The notes under the pieces are model-generated. The model was not told the origin of the DNA. It was given only the letters and a program-made list of their open reading frames with translations, and searched no databases. Shown here in pieces: positions 1-6,375 of a DNA stretch of 6,400 nucleotides. Position 1 is the stretch's first letter. Each line of letters starts with the position of its first letter. The stretch is from Mycoplasmataceae bacterium (GTDB taxonomy: Bacteria > Bacillota_I > Bacilli_A > Mycoplasmatales > Metamycoplasmataceae), in the NCBI GenBank assembly GCA_017511585.1, contig JAFWJI010000100.1:1-6400 (forward strand), in the 5' to 3' direction. Made by a program: the position numbers and the translations under genes.

Positions 1-1
1 A

Positions 2-139
2 GAAGAAAAAATAAAAGAAGAAACATTTGCAACAGCTAGATGTATTCCTTTGGAAATAAATCCGCCAAAATCAGTTGATATTTGTATTTTAACTGGTCAA
101 GAAACTTCTCATTTTGTTATCTTTGCAAAATCATATTAG
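2..139 (+). CDS. proS: Prolyl-tRNA synthetase, C-terminal fragment (gene begins before the window)
   Basis: An open frame enters from the left edge and ends at TAG 137-139, giving the last 45 residues of a protein. The tail contains EETFATARCIPLE, then DICILTG, and ends FVIFAKSY. This resembles the C-terminal domain of the archaeal/eukaryotic-type (type 3) prolyl-tRNA synthetase, where a segment like 'EETGATIRCIPF' is followed by a CxxCG element and a terminal 'LFAKAY'. That enzyme charges tRNA-Pro in the cytoplasm, and mycoplasmas carry this type. In the usual CxxC element only the first Cys remains here (CILT), so the zinc-type cluster of archaeal relatives is probably not formed. The call rests on a short tail and on remembered family sequence, so the catalytic core cannot be confirmed. 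Confidence 0.75.
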   Translation, partial: EEKIKEETFATARCIPLEINPPKSVDICILTGQETSHFVIFAKSY

Positions 140-153
140 TTTTTATATTAATG

Positions 154-159
154 TATAAT
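154..159 (+). promoter_or_regulatory. Possible -10 box for the thioredoxin gene
   Basis: A perfect TATAAT lies 26 bases upstream of the thioredoxin ATG and 14 bases after the proS stop, directly preceded by TG. No TTGACA-like -35 is visible at 16-18 bases, which is common in mycoplasmas. In sequence this A+T-rich a TATAAT can occur by chance, so this is only a candidate. The ribosome-binding site that would follow is AGGTGG at 174-179, six bases before the ATG at 186. Confidence 0.4.
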
Positions 160-185
160 TAAATTAAGTAGTTAGGTGGTTTTGT

Positions 186-506
186 ATGAATAAACAATTT
201 TATGAAATTAATTCTGAAGAAGAATTAGAAAAAATTATAAAAACCAATAAAGGAGTTTTGATTGTCGATTTTTCATCTCCGGTTTGTCCTCCTTGTTTAA
301 TGTTAGAACCTATACTTGAACAATTAGTAAAAGAAAATATATGTTCTGTAGCTAAGATTAATGTTTTTGAACAACAAGAATTAGCTGCGAAAAATAAAGT
401 TAATTCAACACCTACAATTTTATTAATAAAAGATTCAGAAGTTAAACATAAAGTTATAGGATATCAACCAATTGAGGAATGAAAAAAAATAATAGATAAG
501 ATGTAA
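186..506 (+). CDS. trxA: Thioredoxin-family protein with CPPC active site
   Basis: This encodes a 106-residue single-domain protein of normal thioredoxin length. The in-frame UGA at 480-482 encodes Trp, and the true stop is TAA 504-506. Thioredoxins reduce disulfides in cytoplasmic proteins and are recharged by thioredoxin reductase. Visible signatures are the strand VLIVDF (24-29), the active site SSPVCPPCLMLEP with Cys34 and Cys37, and the cis-proline loop NSTPTILLIKD (Pro76). The active site departs from canonical WCGPC: the preceding Trp is Val, and Gly between the cysteines is Pro. AGGTGG six bases upstream supports the ATG at 186. The stop is four bases before the next gene's ATG, so the two are probably co-transcribed. 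No reductase gene is in the window. The fold is secure; whether this is the main thioredoxin or a specialised paralogue is open. Confidence 0.88.
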
Positions 507-510
507 ATTT

Positions 511-1341
511 ATGATTATAAATACTAAAGATAGACAGTTTAATGTTGAGGCTATTTTTCTTGATTTAGATGGAACTTTTTTTGATAAACTTACCAAAAAG
601 CCTAGTAAACAAAATATTGAAGCAATAAAACAAATTCAACAACAAAAAATACCTATTATTATTTCAACAGGTAGATCATATAGTGATAAAGTAAAAAAAT
701 GAATGAAAATTTTAAATATTCAATATGCTATTTGTCAAAATGGTGCAATAATTGTTGATAAAAATGGTAATAATTTATTAAATATCAAATTATCTGATGA
801 TCAAGTTGAATCTATAGTTAAAATTGTTAAAAATAATAGATTGGGTTTTATTATAAATTCGCAATTTGTTATTTATTCAAATCATTGAATATGAGCTCCT
901 TTAAGGCTTTTATGATTTAGAAAATGAAAAAAAATATCTAAATTTAATATTAGAAATAATATAGTAAATAAAGTAGTTGTTTTAGGTCTTTTAAGTTCTA
1001 AAAAAAATTGATTAGTATCTAATAATATTTCTAAAAATGTAGATGACATTTCTGCAAAAACATCAGGAAGAGATAAGATAATTGAAATAACTTATAAGAC
1101 AGCAAATAAGGGCGAAGGCGCTATATTTGTTTCGAATTTATTAGGTGTAAATATAAAAAATACAATACATATTGGTGATAGCGAAAATGATACTACGACA
1201 ATTAATAAAGTTGGAGCATTAATAGCTATGAAAGATGGTTCTAAAAAATTATTAGAAATAGCAACCCATATTGGCCCTAAACATAAAAATTCTGGATTGG
1301 CAAAAATTTTAAAAGGCCAAATTATAGAGAATAAAAGATAA
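511..1341 (+). CDS. Cof-type HAD-superfamily (IIB) phosphatase
   Basis: This is a complete 276-residue protein when its six UGA codons (700, 886, 892, 913, 925 and 1009) are read as Trp; with the standard code it would fall into fragments. HAD motifs appear in order: motif I FLDLDGT (nucleophile Asp18, acid/base Asp20), motif II ISTGR (Thr53), motif III Lys in NKGEGA, and motif IV IGDSEND with the Mg-binding acids. Length and the cap lying between motifs II and III fit the Cof/YidA group, cytoplasmic Mg-dependent phosphatases acting on sugar phosphates, nucleotides or cofactor phosphates. The substrate cannot be read from sequence. The gene starts four bases after the thioredoxin stop with no strong Shine-Dalgarno sequence, so it probably depends on upstream translation. 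Mycoplasmas usually carry several paralogues. No frameshift was found on reading all codons. Confidence 0.9.
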
Positions 1342-1369
1342 ATATTTATTTTTATTTTGATTTAAGTTA

Positions 1370-1375
1370 TATAAT
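1370..1375 (+). promoter_or_regulatory. Possible -10 box for the tRNA-Cys/tRNA-Arg unit
   Basis: TATAAT lies 35 bases before the first base of tRNA-Cys, which would give a leader of roughly 29 bases. A TTGATT at 1357-1362 is too close to act as its -35. A second A+T-rich candidate (TATAAA, 1387-1392) is nearer the tRNA. The tRNA unit needs a promoter or read-through from the phosphatase gene; this is the best visible candidate. Confidence 0.4.
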
Positions 1376-1410
1376 TTTCAAAATTGTATAAAAATAAAAT
1401 TTTTTATTAT

Positions 1411-1485
1411 GGCACCATAGCCAAACGGCCAAGGCATGGGTCTGCAACACCCTGATTACCGGTTCGAATCCGGTTGGTGCCTCCA
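1411..1485 (+). tRNA. tRNA-Cys (anticodon GCA)
   Basis: This is a complete 75-base cloverleaf. The acceptor arms GGCACCA and TGGTGCC pair over seven bases, followed by T and an encoded CCA. The D arm is GCC...GGC. The anticodon loop CTGCAAC carries GCA at positions 34-36, between TGGGT and ACCCT (four pairs plus a T-T at the outer position). The T arm is CCGG-TTCGAAT-CCGG. It decodes UGU and UGC and is the only Cys acceptor one expects in a mycoplasma. The sequence closely resembles mycoplasma tRNA-Cys as remembered. Confidence 0.95.
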
Positions 1486-1486
1486 T

Positions 1487-1563
1487 GCGCTTGTAGCTCA
1501 ATTGGACAGAGTGTTTGGTTACGGCCCAAAAGGTTAGGGGTTCGAGTCCTCTCAAGCGCGCCA
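1487..1563 (+). tRNA. tRNA-Arg (anticodon ACG)
   Basis: This is a complete 77-base cloverleaf. The acceptor arms GCGCTTG and CAAGCGC pair over seven bases, with discriminator G and an encoded CCA. The anticodon stem TTTGG/CCAAA encloses the loop TTACGGC, with ACG at positions 34-36. The T arm is AGGGG/CCTCT around TTCGAGT. A34 is normally deaminated to inosine so that the tRNA reads CGU, CGC and CGA. It starts one base after the CCA of tRNA-Cys, so both are almost certainly cut from one precursor. Confidence 0.95.
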
Positions 1564-1586
1564 AATATCTTTAAGATGCTATTTAA

Positions 1587-1618
1587 AAAACCTCAATACT
1601 TTTTTGTATTGAGGTTTT
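1587..1618. terminator. Bidirectional intrinsic terminator between the tRNA unit and rpsR
   Basis: A perfect 13-base stem, AAAACCTCAATAC (1587-1599) with GTATTGAGGTTTT (1606-1618), encloses a six-base T loop. The + strand continues into T-rich sequence, and the - strand copy is also followed by T residues (1590-1585). It lies 24 bases after tRNA-Arg and 26 bases after the rpsR stop, so it can end transcription from both converging units. Confidence 0.88.
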
Positions 1619-1643
1619 AATTTTTATTTTTTTTAAGTTCAAT

Positions 1644-1844
1644 TTATCTTCTGATTCTTTCTGTTAAGAAAGGAATTAAAGCCATTATTCTTGCTCTTTT
1701 AATTGCTGTACTTAAAGCTCTTTGATGTCTTGCACATGCACCAGTAACTCTTGAAGGTAAAATTTTTCCATGAGTATTAATAAATTTAGAAATAACTTCT
1801 ATGTTTTTATAATCAACATATTCCATTTTTTCTATACAAAACAT
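1644..1844 (-). CDS. rpsR: Ribosomal protein S18 (start uncertain; in-frame stop upstream)
   Basis: S18 binds S6 in the platform of the 30S subunit. The frame encodes a typical S18 body: EYVDYKNIEVISKFIN, GKILPSRVTGACARHQR and STAIKRARIMALIPF, ending TERIRR. From the first ATG after the nearest in-frame stop the product has 66 residues. The conserved sequence, however, continues upstream as NFKRRPC, with a CMFC and a later CARH resembling zinc-binding S18 forms, until TAA 1868-1866. Beyond that TAA, in the same frame, lies ATG 1904 with a strong AGGAG. So the expected start is cut off from the body by one stop codon. The ATG at 1844 has only a weak purine stretch (AGAAGA) upstream. Possibilities are reinitiation at 1844, a real lesion with another copy elsewhere, or a sequence error near the A-runs. 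It is the last gene of the rpsF-ssb-rpsR operon. Confidence 0.8.
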   Translation of the reverse strand: MFCIEKMEYVDYKNIEVISKFINTHGKILPSRVTGACARHQRALSTAIKRARIMALIPFLTERIRR

Positions 1845-1865
1845 ACATGGTCTTCTTTTAAAATT

Positions 1866-1904
1866 TTATCTTTTCTTTTTCTTTTTATTAATAATATTTT
1901 TCAT
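1866..1904 (-). other. 12-codon open frame in front of rpsR (probable original S18 N-terminus)
   Basis: ATG 1904 opens a frame encoding MKNIINKKKKKR and then stops at TAA (1868-1866). It is in phase with the S18 body that resumes directly after the stop. A lysine-rich N-terminus is normal for S18, and the strong Shine-Dalgarno sequence belongs to this ATG, so the short frame most likely is the native S18 start. Shifts of +1 or -1 inside the A-rich run meet other stops (TAG or TAA) before or soon after the Cys-Met-Phe-Cys region, so simple frameshifting does not rescue it. Whether it now acts as a leader peptide coupled to reinitiation 21 bases downstream is an inference. Confidence 0.6.
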
Positions 1905-1910
1905 AAACTA

Positions 1911-1915
1911 CTCCT
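1911..1915 (-). promoter_or_regulatory. Shine-Dalgarno AGGAG of rpsR, overlapping the ssb stop codon
   Basis: On the - strand the sequence reads TTT TAG GAG TAG TTT ATG. AGGAG lies six bases before ATG 1904, and its first two bases are the last two of the ssb TAG stop (1916-1914). The overlap implies that ribosomes finishing ssb free or occupy the rpsR site. It also marks 1904, not 1844, as the start with good initiation signals. Confidence 0.8.
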
Positions 1916-2357
1916 AAAATTCTAATTCTCAAGGATTATTTTCTTCGTTATTAATAATCTCTTCTTTACTTTTTGTCTCTATATTTTTATTATTGTTTTC
2001 CATATTATTTTTTTCAGCTCTTGCTTGTGTTATAGCTCTAGATTCTAAAGATTTAATTTGATCTATAATTACATTTACTGAAGATACAATATCTCCATTT
2101 TTTGAAGTGTATTGTGATGATTGAAGTGAACCGACAACACTTATTAAATCACCTTTGTTGAAAAACTTAGATAAAAAAGTTGCATTATTTCTAAAAGCAA
2201 CGATAGAAATAAAATCTGTTACTTCATTTTTATCGTTTGAAAAATTATCTCTAGTAATAGCTAGATTAAATCTTGCAAATTGAATACCATTTTTAGATTC
2301 ATTCATTAATATATCACTAGCAATTCTTCCAATTAAAATAACTTTATTTAAATTCAT
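1914..2357 (-). CDS. ssb: Single-stranded DNA-binding protein
   Basis: This is a 147-residue protein with the OB-fold of bacterial SSB in its first ~105 residues: it opens MNLNKVILIGRIASD, followed by FARFNLAI, DFISIVAFRNNATFLSKFF, KGDLISVVGSLQSSQYTSKNG and VNVIIDQIKSLES. SSB tetramers coat ssDNA and recruit replication and repair enzymes. A hydrophilic Asn/Lys/Glu-rich linker follows, then an acidic end, EENNPWELEF, with Phe147 last. This matches the acidic, Phe-terminated SSB tip that binds partner proteins. The tip exists only because UGA 1931-1929 is read as Trp143; a standard-code reading would lose it. The start overlaps the rpsF stop by one base (TAATG) and has little Shine-Dalgarno sequence, so translation is probably coupled. 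The gene order rpsF-ssb-rpsR matches that of Firmicutes. Confidence 0.95.
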
Positions 2358-2788
2358 TATTTATTTTCTTCGGTTGATACTTTTTCTATATTATTTGTTG
2401 ATTGCTTAGGATTTGTATTAACTTTTTCATTTCTTGGATTTTTATTATTTTCTCTAGGTTTTTTAGAAAAATTAATATTTTTTTTGAATTTTTTAGGTTT
2501 AACTTTTCTATTCAATCCTTTTTCAGTACTTAAATTTATACTTAATATTCTTCAAATATTTTTTGTTATATTAACTTTTCTTGTAAATTCATTAATTTCT
2601 TGTCCTGAACATTGAACATTAACTAAAAAATATAATGCAGTTTTTGATTTATTGATCTCATAAGCTAATTCTGTTCTTTCTAACTTTTCAATTTTTGCTT
2701 CAGATTTGAAAGTAGATTTAGCAAGTTCAAATATAATTTTTTCATCTGAATTTGGATCAAGAATCAACATAATTTCATAATTTGACAT
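2357..2788 (-). CDS. rpsF: Ribosomal protein S6 with long basic C-terminal tail
   Basis: S6 pairs with S18 on the 30S platform. The start MSNYEIMLILDPNSDEK is the canonical S6 N-terminus. ATG 2788 is chosen because AAGGAGGT lies seven bases upstream and the homology begins there; an in-frame ATG at 2818 would add ten unrelated residues and lie inside the leader. Later signatures include KIEKLERTELAYEINKSK and ALYFLVNV, then FTRKVNITKNIWRILSINL. The Trp is UGA 2554-2552, which would truncate the protein in the standard code. The S6 fold ends near residue 95; about 50 further residues, rich in Lys, Asn and Pro, make a disordered basic tail, bringing the total to 143. The stop TAA (2359-2357) shares its last base with the ssb ATG. 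Confidence 0.95.
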
Positions 2789-2794
2789 ATTGTT

Positions 2795-2844
2795 GACCTC
2801 CTTATGGTCTTTGGACATATAAATGTCAAGGAGTAAATCCTCGG
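2795..2844 (-). promoter_or_regulatory. Structured rpsF leader, candidate S6:S18 autoregulatory RNA element
   Basis: Reading the - strand, the leader begins CCGAGGA and has several possible helices. CUCCUU (2833-2828) pairs with AAGGAG of the Shine-Dalgarno sequence (2803-2798), enclosing a perfect hairpin GACAU-uuau-AUGUC (2827-2814). In competition, GAGGA (2842-2838) can pair with UCCUU (2832-2828), which would free the Shine-Dalgarno sequence. A smaller GACC (2809-2806) to GGUC (2798-2795) hairpin would also mask it. Published work describes an rpsF-leader motif with a conserved CCG that binds the S6:S18 complex and represses the operon. A CCG is present here (2844-2842), but its position relative to the helices was not matched to the published consensus. 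The pairings are seen; the regulatory role is inferred. Confidence 0.5.
2796..2803 (-). promoter_or_regulatory. Shine-Dalgarno AAGGAGGT of rpsF
   Basis: This near-perfect complement of the 16S rRNA tail lies seven bases before ATG 2788 and settles that start. It is the strongest ribosome-binding site in the window, and parts of it can pair with two upstream leader segments (CUCCUU and GACC). Confidence 0.9.
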
Positions 2845-2849
2845 ATATA

Positions 2850-2855
2850 ATTATA
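2850..2855 (-). promoter_or_regulatory. Possible -10 box of the rpsF-ssb-rpsR operon
   Basis: TATAAT on the - strand would start RNA about 7 bases downstream, near the CCG at 2844-2842, and so give a leader that begins with the foldable element. A TTGATG at 2890-2885 is too distant for it but would be 16 bases from a TATTAT at 2868-2863, an alternative promoter. Expression by read-through from rpiB is also possible. Confidence 0.4.
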
Positions 2856-2870
2856 TATTAATATAATAAA

Positions 2871-3308
2871 TTATTTATCTAATTCATCAATTCTATTTTG
2901 ATGTCTACCACCTTCATATTCAGTAGAAAAAAATTTATTAATAATTCTTTTGGTTTTGAATTTAGACATTTGTCTACCACCTAATAACAATATATTTGCA
3001 TTATTATGTTTTTTTGCTAATTCAGCATCTTCAACAGATGTTACTCTAGCACCTCTAATTCCTTTGTATCTATTTACACTATAAGAAATTCCTAAACCAG
3101 TCCCACAAAAACCAATGCCATATGAATTAGGAGTATTCAAAACACTTTCTGCCAATTTTTTTCCAAATTCAGCATATGATACTGATTCGGTTTCATTATT
3201 TGTTCCTAAATCAACAATTTCATATCCTTTATCTTCTAAATATTTTTTAACATTATTTTTTAATTTGCATCCAGCATGATCGCTACTTAAATATATTTTT
3301 TCTTTCAT
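2871..3308 (-). CDS. rpiB: RpiB/LacAB-family sugar-phosphate isomerase (ribose-5-phosphate isomerase B type)
   Basis: This is a 145-residue protein of normal RpiB length. The family interconverts ribose 5-phosphate and ribulose 5-phosphate in the cytoplasm, or related sugar phosphates. Motifs: IYLSSDHAG (Asp10, His11), substrate loop IGFCGTGLGIS with catalytic-position Cys68, the phosphate-contact region GIRGARV, KKHNNANILLLGGR with His101, and C-terminal EGGRHQNRIDEL with Arg135, His136 and Arg139. These residues match the E. coli RpiB active-site pattern (Cys, not the Glu of some actinobacterial forms). LacA/LacB subunits share the fold, but no partner subunit gene is present, so RpiB is favoured. 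The ATG lies two bases after the tsaC stop, with AAGGAA farther upstream than ideal. The two genes are probably co-transcribed. Confidence 0.92.
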   Translation of the reverse strand: MKEKIYLSSDHAGCKLKNNVKKYLEDKGYEIVDLGTNNETESVSYAEFGKKLAESVLNTPNSYGIGFCGTGLGISYSVNRYKGIRGARVTSVEDAELAKKHNNANILLLGGRQMSKFKTKRIINKFFSTEYEGGRHQNRIDELDK

Positions 3309-3310
3309 AA

Positions 3311-3775
3311 TTATCTTAGTTTCCTTCCATTTTTAGTATCAATAATTGTTGAAGGTGTTCCTGTCCCTTTTCCAAAATCAAAATATTTTAAATTTGGAAA
3401 TAAAATTTTAGCTTCATCAATGTTTTTAACTACTTCTTGATTAGAAATATTAGCTGAAGTTAGATAAAGAGGACCTTCTTTTTTTATAAATTCTAATAGT
3501 TTTTCATTTTTAGGCATCCGATAACCTTTTCCATTTATTATCAATGTAACATTGCCAGGTCAATATTTATTGATGTAATACATATCATTTTCTTTTAAAT
3601 CTTCCATTTTTGATAATTGTTCAATAGAAGAAACAACTATTACAAGAGGCTTATTTTTGTCTCTATTTTTTATTTTATAAATTTTTTCTTTTACAACTTC
3701 ATTAACCTTACCACCAATACCAATTATTGTATCTGTAGTTGTTATAAAGATTTCATCATTTAATAATTTGATCAT
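3311..3775 (-). CDS. tsaC: TsaC/YrdC-family threonylcarbamoyl-AMP synthase, short form
   Basis: This is a 154-residue protein read through one UGA (3562-3560, Trp72, in the family's WPG motif); a standard-code reading splits it in two. The family makes threonylcarbamoyl-AMP from threonine, bicarbonate and ATP for the t6A37 modification of ANN-decoding tRNAs. Visible features: ITTTDTIIGIGG (11-22, the usual PTDTxxGLG), the KxR signature Lys36-Asn37-Arg38 followed by NKPL, WPGNVTLII (72-80), the SxN signature TSANIS (Ser107, Asn109) and a terminal GTPSTIID. Both catalytic signatures are present, so an active enzyme is likely. It is shorter than the ~190 residues of E. coli TsaC and lacks the extra Sua5 domain. 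ATG 3775 has no Shine-Dalgarno sequence, and the possible -10 box is only 14 bases upstream, so the message may be nearly leaderless. Confidence 0.88.
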
Positions 3776-3789
3776 AATTTTAAAAATAA

Positions 3790-3795
3790 ATTATA
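3790..3795 (-). promoter_or_regulatory. Possible -10 box for tsaC-rpiB
   Basis: TATAAT on the - strand ends 14 bases before the tsaC ATG, predicting a leader of about eight bases with no ribosome-binding site. No good -35 is visible. This fits leaderless or near-leaderless initiation, which is known in mycoplasmas, but the box may be a chance match in A+T-rich sequence. Confidence 0.45.
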
Positions 3796-3835
3796 TATTT
3801 TGTATACTTATATTATTCATTTTTATAGATTTAAG

Positions 3836-3858
3836 AAGTTAAGTATATAACTTAATTT
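3836..3858. repeat. Inverted repeat in the divergent intergenic region
   Basis: Perfect arms TTAAGT (3839-3844) and ACTTAA (3850-3855) flank ATATA; allowing one G-T pair, the arms extend to nine bases (3836-3858). A further TTAAG at 3831-3835 repeats the left arm. It lies between the two outward-facing TATAAT boxes, about 40 bases from the likely start site of the rightward gene. It could be an operator, or a weak hairpin followed by T residues. It contains little G or C, so chance remains a real possibility. Confidence 0.35.
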
Positions 3859-3882
3859 TTTTCATTTTTTGTCTTTTGGATT

Positions 3883-3888
3883 TATAAT
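3883..3888 (+). promoter_or_regulatory. -10 box for the 3908-4909 gene, close to its Shine-Dalgarno sequence
   Basis: TATAAT is followed after six bases by a strong Shine-Dalgarno sequence, AGGAGG (3895-3900), and then ATG 3908 seven bases later. If this box is used, RNA starts near 3894-3896 and the Shine-Dalgarno sequence is at the very 5' end of the message. No clear -35 is visible; the upstream region is T-rich. Confidence 0.55.
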
Positions 3889-3907
3889 ATAGGTAGGAGG
3901 AAAAATT

Positions 3908-4909
3908 ATGAAAAAGAAAAATAAAGTTATAATTTTAAGTTCCGTTTTAGCTACAGGAGCAATAGCAGCAACAGCAGCAATTGTACCTAGTGTATTAAAA
4001 AACAAAGGTTCAAAAGTAAATAATACTATTATTAATACTATTGAAACTAAAGATATTAAAAATCCAATTATTACAAATAAACAAGAAGAAAAATTACCGC
4101 CAGTTGTAACTAATAAACCAACTGAAGAAAGTTTTAGAAAATTTGAATTATCATTTGAAAAATTAAATGAAGAATCAAAAGGTAAAGCAAGTTTCTACTT
4201 TGAAAATACCAATGGAGAATTGTATAATAAAGTTTTAGCCTCATTTGATGATAAAGTTTATTTCAAAGTTCAAATGAATGATAAAAGTAATTTAACTTTA
4301 ACTGATTTAAGAGTTTATGTTAATAACAATGAAGCATGATCATTAGGTGTTTACCATGTTGAAGGTGATCAATATATGATCCAAATGCCATCAGAAGATA
4401 GTGATTGAGCAAAAGAATTAACCCAAGATTCAGCAATTACTTTTAAAGCTTATTTTGGTCCAGCGAAAATTAATGATTGAGTATATCATTTTAATTCAAG
4501 AACATATGCTATGGAGATAAAAGAAGAAGGTTTTGTTTTTGATGATGTTAAAAATGAAGGTCACAGAATTGTTGCTTTAGAAGGTGAACAAACTTATATT
4601 CAACCAACACAATTTAGAGTTTATTTAAATAACTTTAATATAAAAATTAGAGATTTAACAATTCCAAAAGGTACTCAATTAATGTTTATTAATCAACCAG
4701 AATATTCTAATACATTAGATAATAGAAAAGCCCCAATAATTGATTTAGAGGGTGGATACAGACAAATGAATGAACAATTAAAAATTGAAGGTGCTGTTGG
4801 TAGATATGGTGATGTTGAGTATTCAAAAGCAATGCAAGCAGCATGTGGATTACCAGTTATTCTTGATTATGAAGATATGGATTGAGATTGAATAAATAAA
4901 GTAAAATAA
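3908..4909 (+). CDS. Unrecognised membrane-anchored, probably extracellular protein
   Basis: This encodes 333 residues, with five UGA-encoded Trp (4337, 4406, 4478, 4883, 4889) and stop TAA 4907-4909. I do not recognise the family. The N-terminus is a basic MKKKNK followed by a hydrophobic segment at about residues 7-26, rich in Ala, Ile and Val, with no lipobox Cys, so it is a signal anchor or signal peptide rather than a lipoprotein signal. Residues ~31-82 form an Asn/Thr/Lys linker with LPPVV, as in surface proteins. The remaining ~250 residues have alternating hydrophobic and polar stretches that suggest beta-rich structure. The motif RVYVNN (135-140) recurs as RVYLNN (237-242), hinting at two related domains. 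There is one Cys (313), and the end is DWDWINKVK. AGGAGG seven bases upstream supports the start. It is transcribed alone, between a divergent promoter and a terminator. A surface or adhesion role is only inferred. Confidence 0.85.
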
Positions 4910-4928
4910 TTTATTAATTGATTTGCTT

Positions 4929-4953
4929 TAAATAAAAACCCTGAAAAGGGTTT

Positions 4954-4960
<7 letters not shown>
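4929..4960. terminator. Bidirectional intrinsic terminator overlapping the helicase stop codon
   Basis: A perfect 13-base stem, TAAATAAAAACCC (4929-4941) with GGGTTTTTATTTA (4948-4960), encloses the loop TGAAAA. T runs occur on the distal side in both directions. It starts 20 bases after the surface-protein stop, and its right arm contains the helicase TAA (4956-4954), so one hairpin serves both converging genes. Confidence 0.88.

Positions 4961-6375
<1,415 letters not shown>

Noticed and set aside
511..1341. A decayed HAD phosphatase pseudogene in several fragments
   Set aside because: All apparent breaks are UGA codons in one frame. Read as Trp they give a full-length 276-residue protein with all four HAD motifs.
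1367..1564. A 65-codon open frame on the - strand containing MARLRGLEPLTF-like and TGFEPVIR-like stretches
   Set aside because: It is the antisense of the two tRNA genes. Such GFEP/GLEP peptides are a well-known artefact of reading the T arm backwards; there is no ribosome-binding site and no independent evidence for a gene.
1866..1904. Programmed -1 frameshifting in the AAAAAG runs before rpsR
   Set aside because: The run lacks the full A AAA AAG heptamer in the right phase, and both alternative frames meet stops within a few codons to about a dozen codons, so shifting does not reach the S18 body.
2789..2818. Upstream ATG 2818 as the rpsF start
   Set aside because: It would add ten residues absent from S6 proteins and has no Shine-Dalgarno sequence. 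ATG 2788 has a near-perfect one and starts at the conserved NYEIMLIL.
3311..3775. Two separate small genes (3311-3544 and 3560-3775)
   Set aside because: Both halves are in one frame joined by UGA and a short WPGNVT segment, which is the conserved middle of the TsaC/YrdC family. The TTG at 3544 is an internal Leu codon, not a start.
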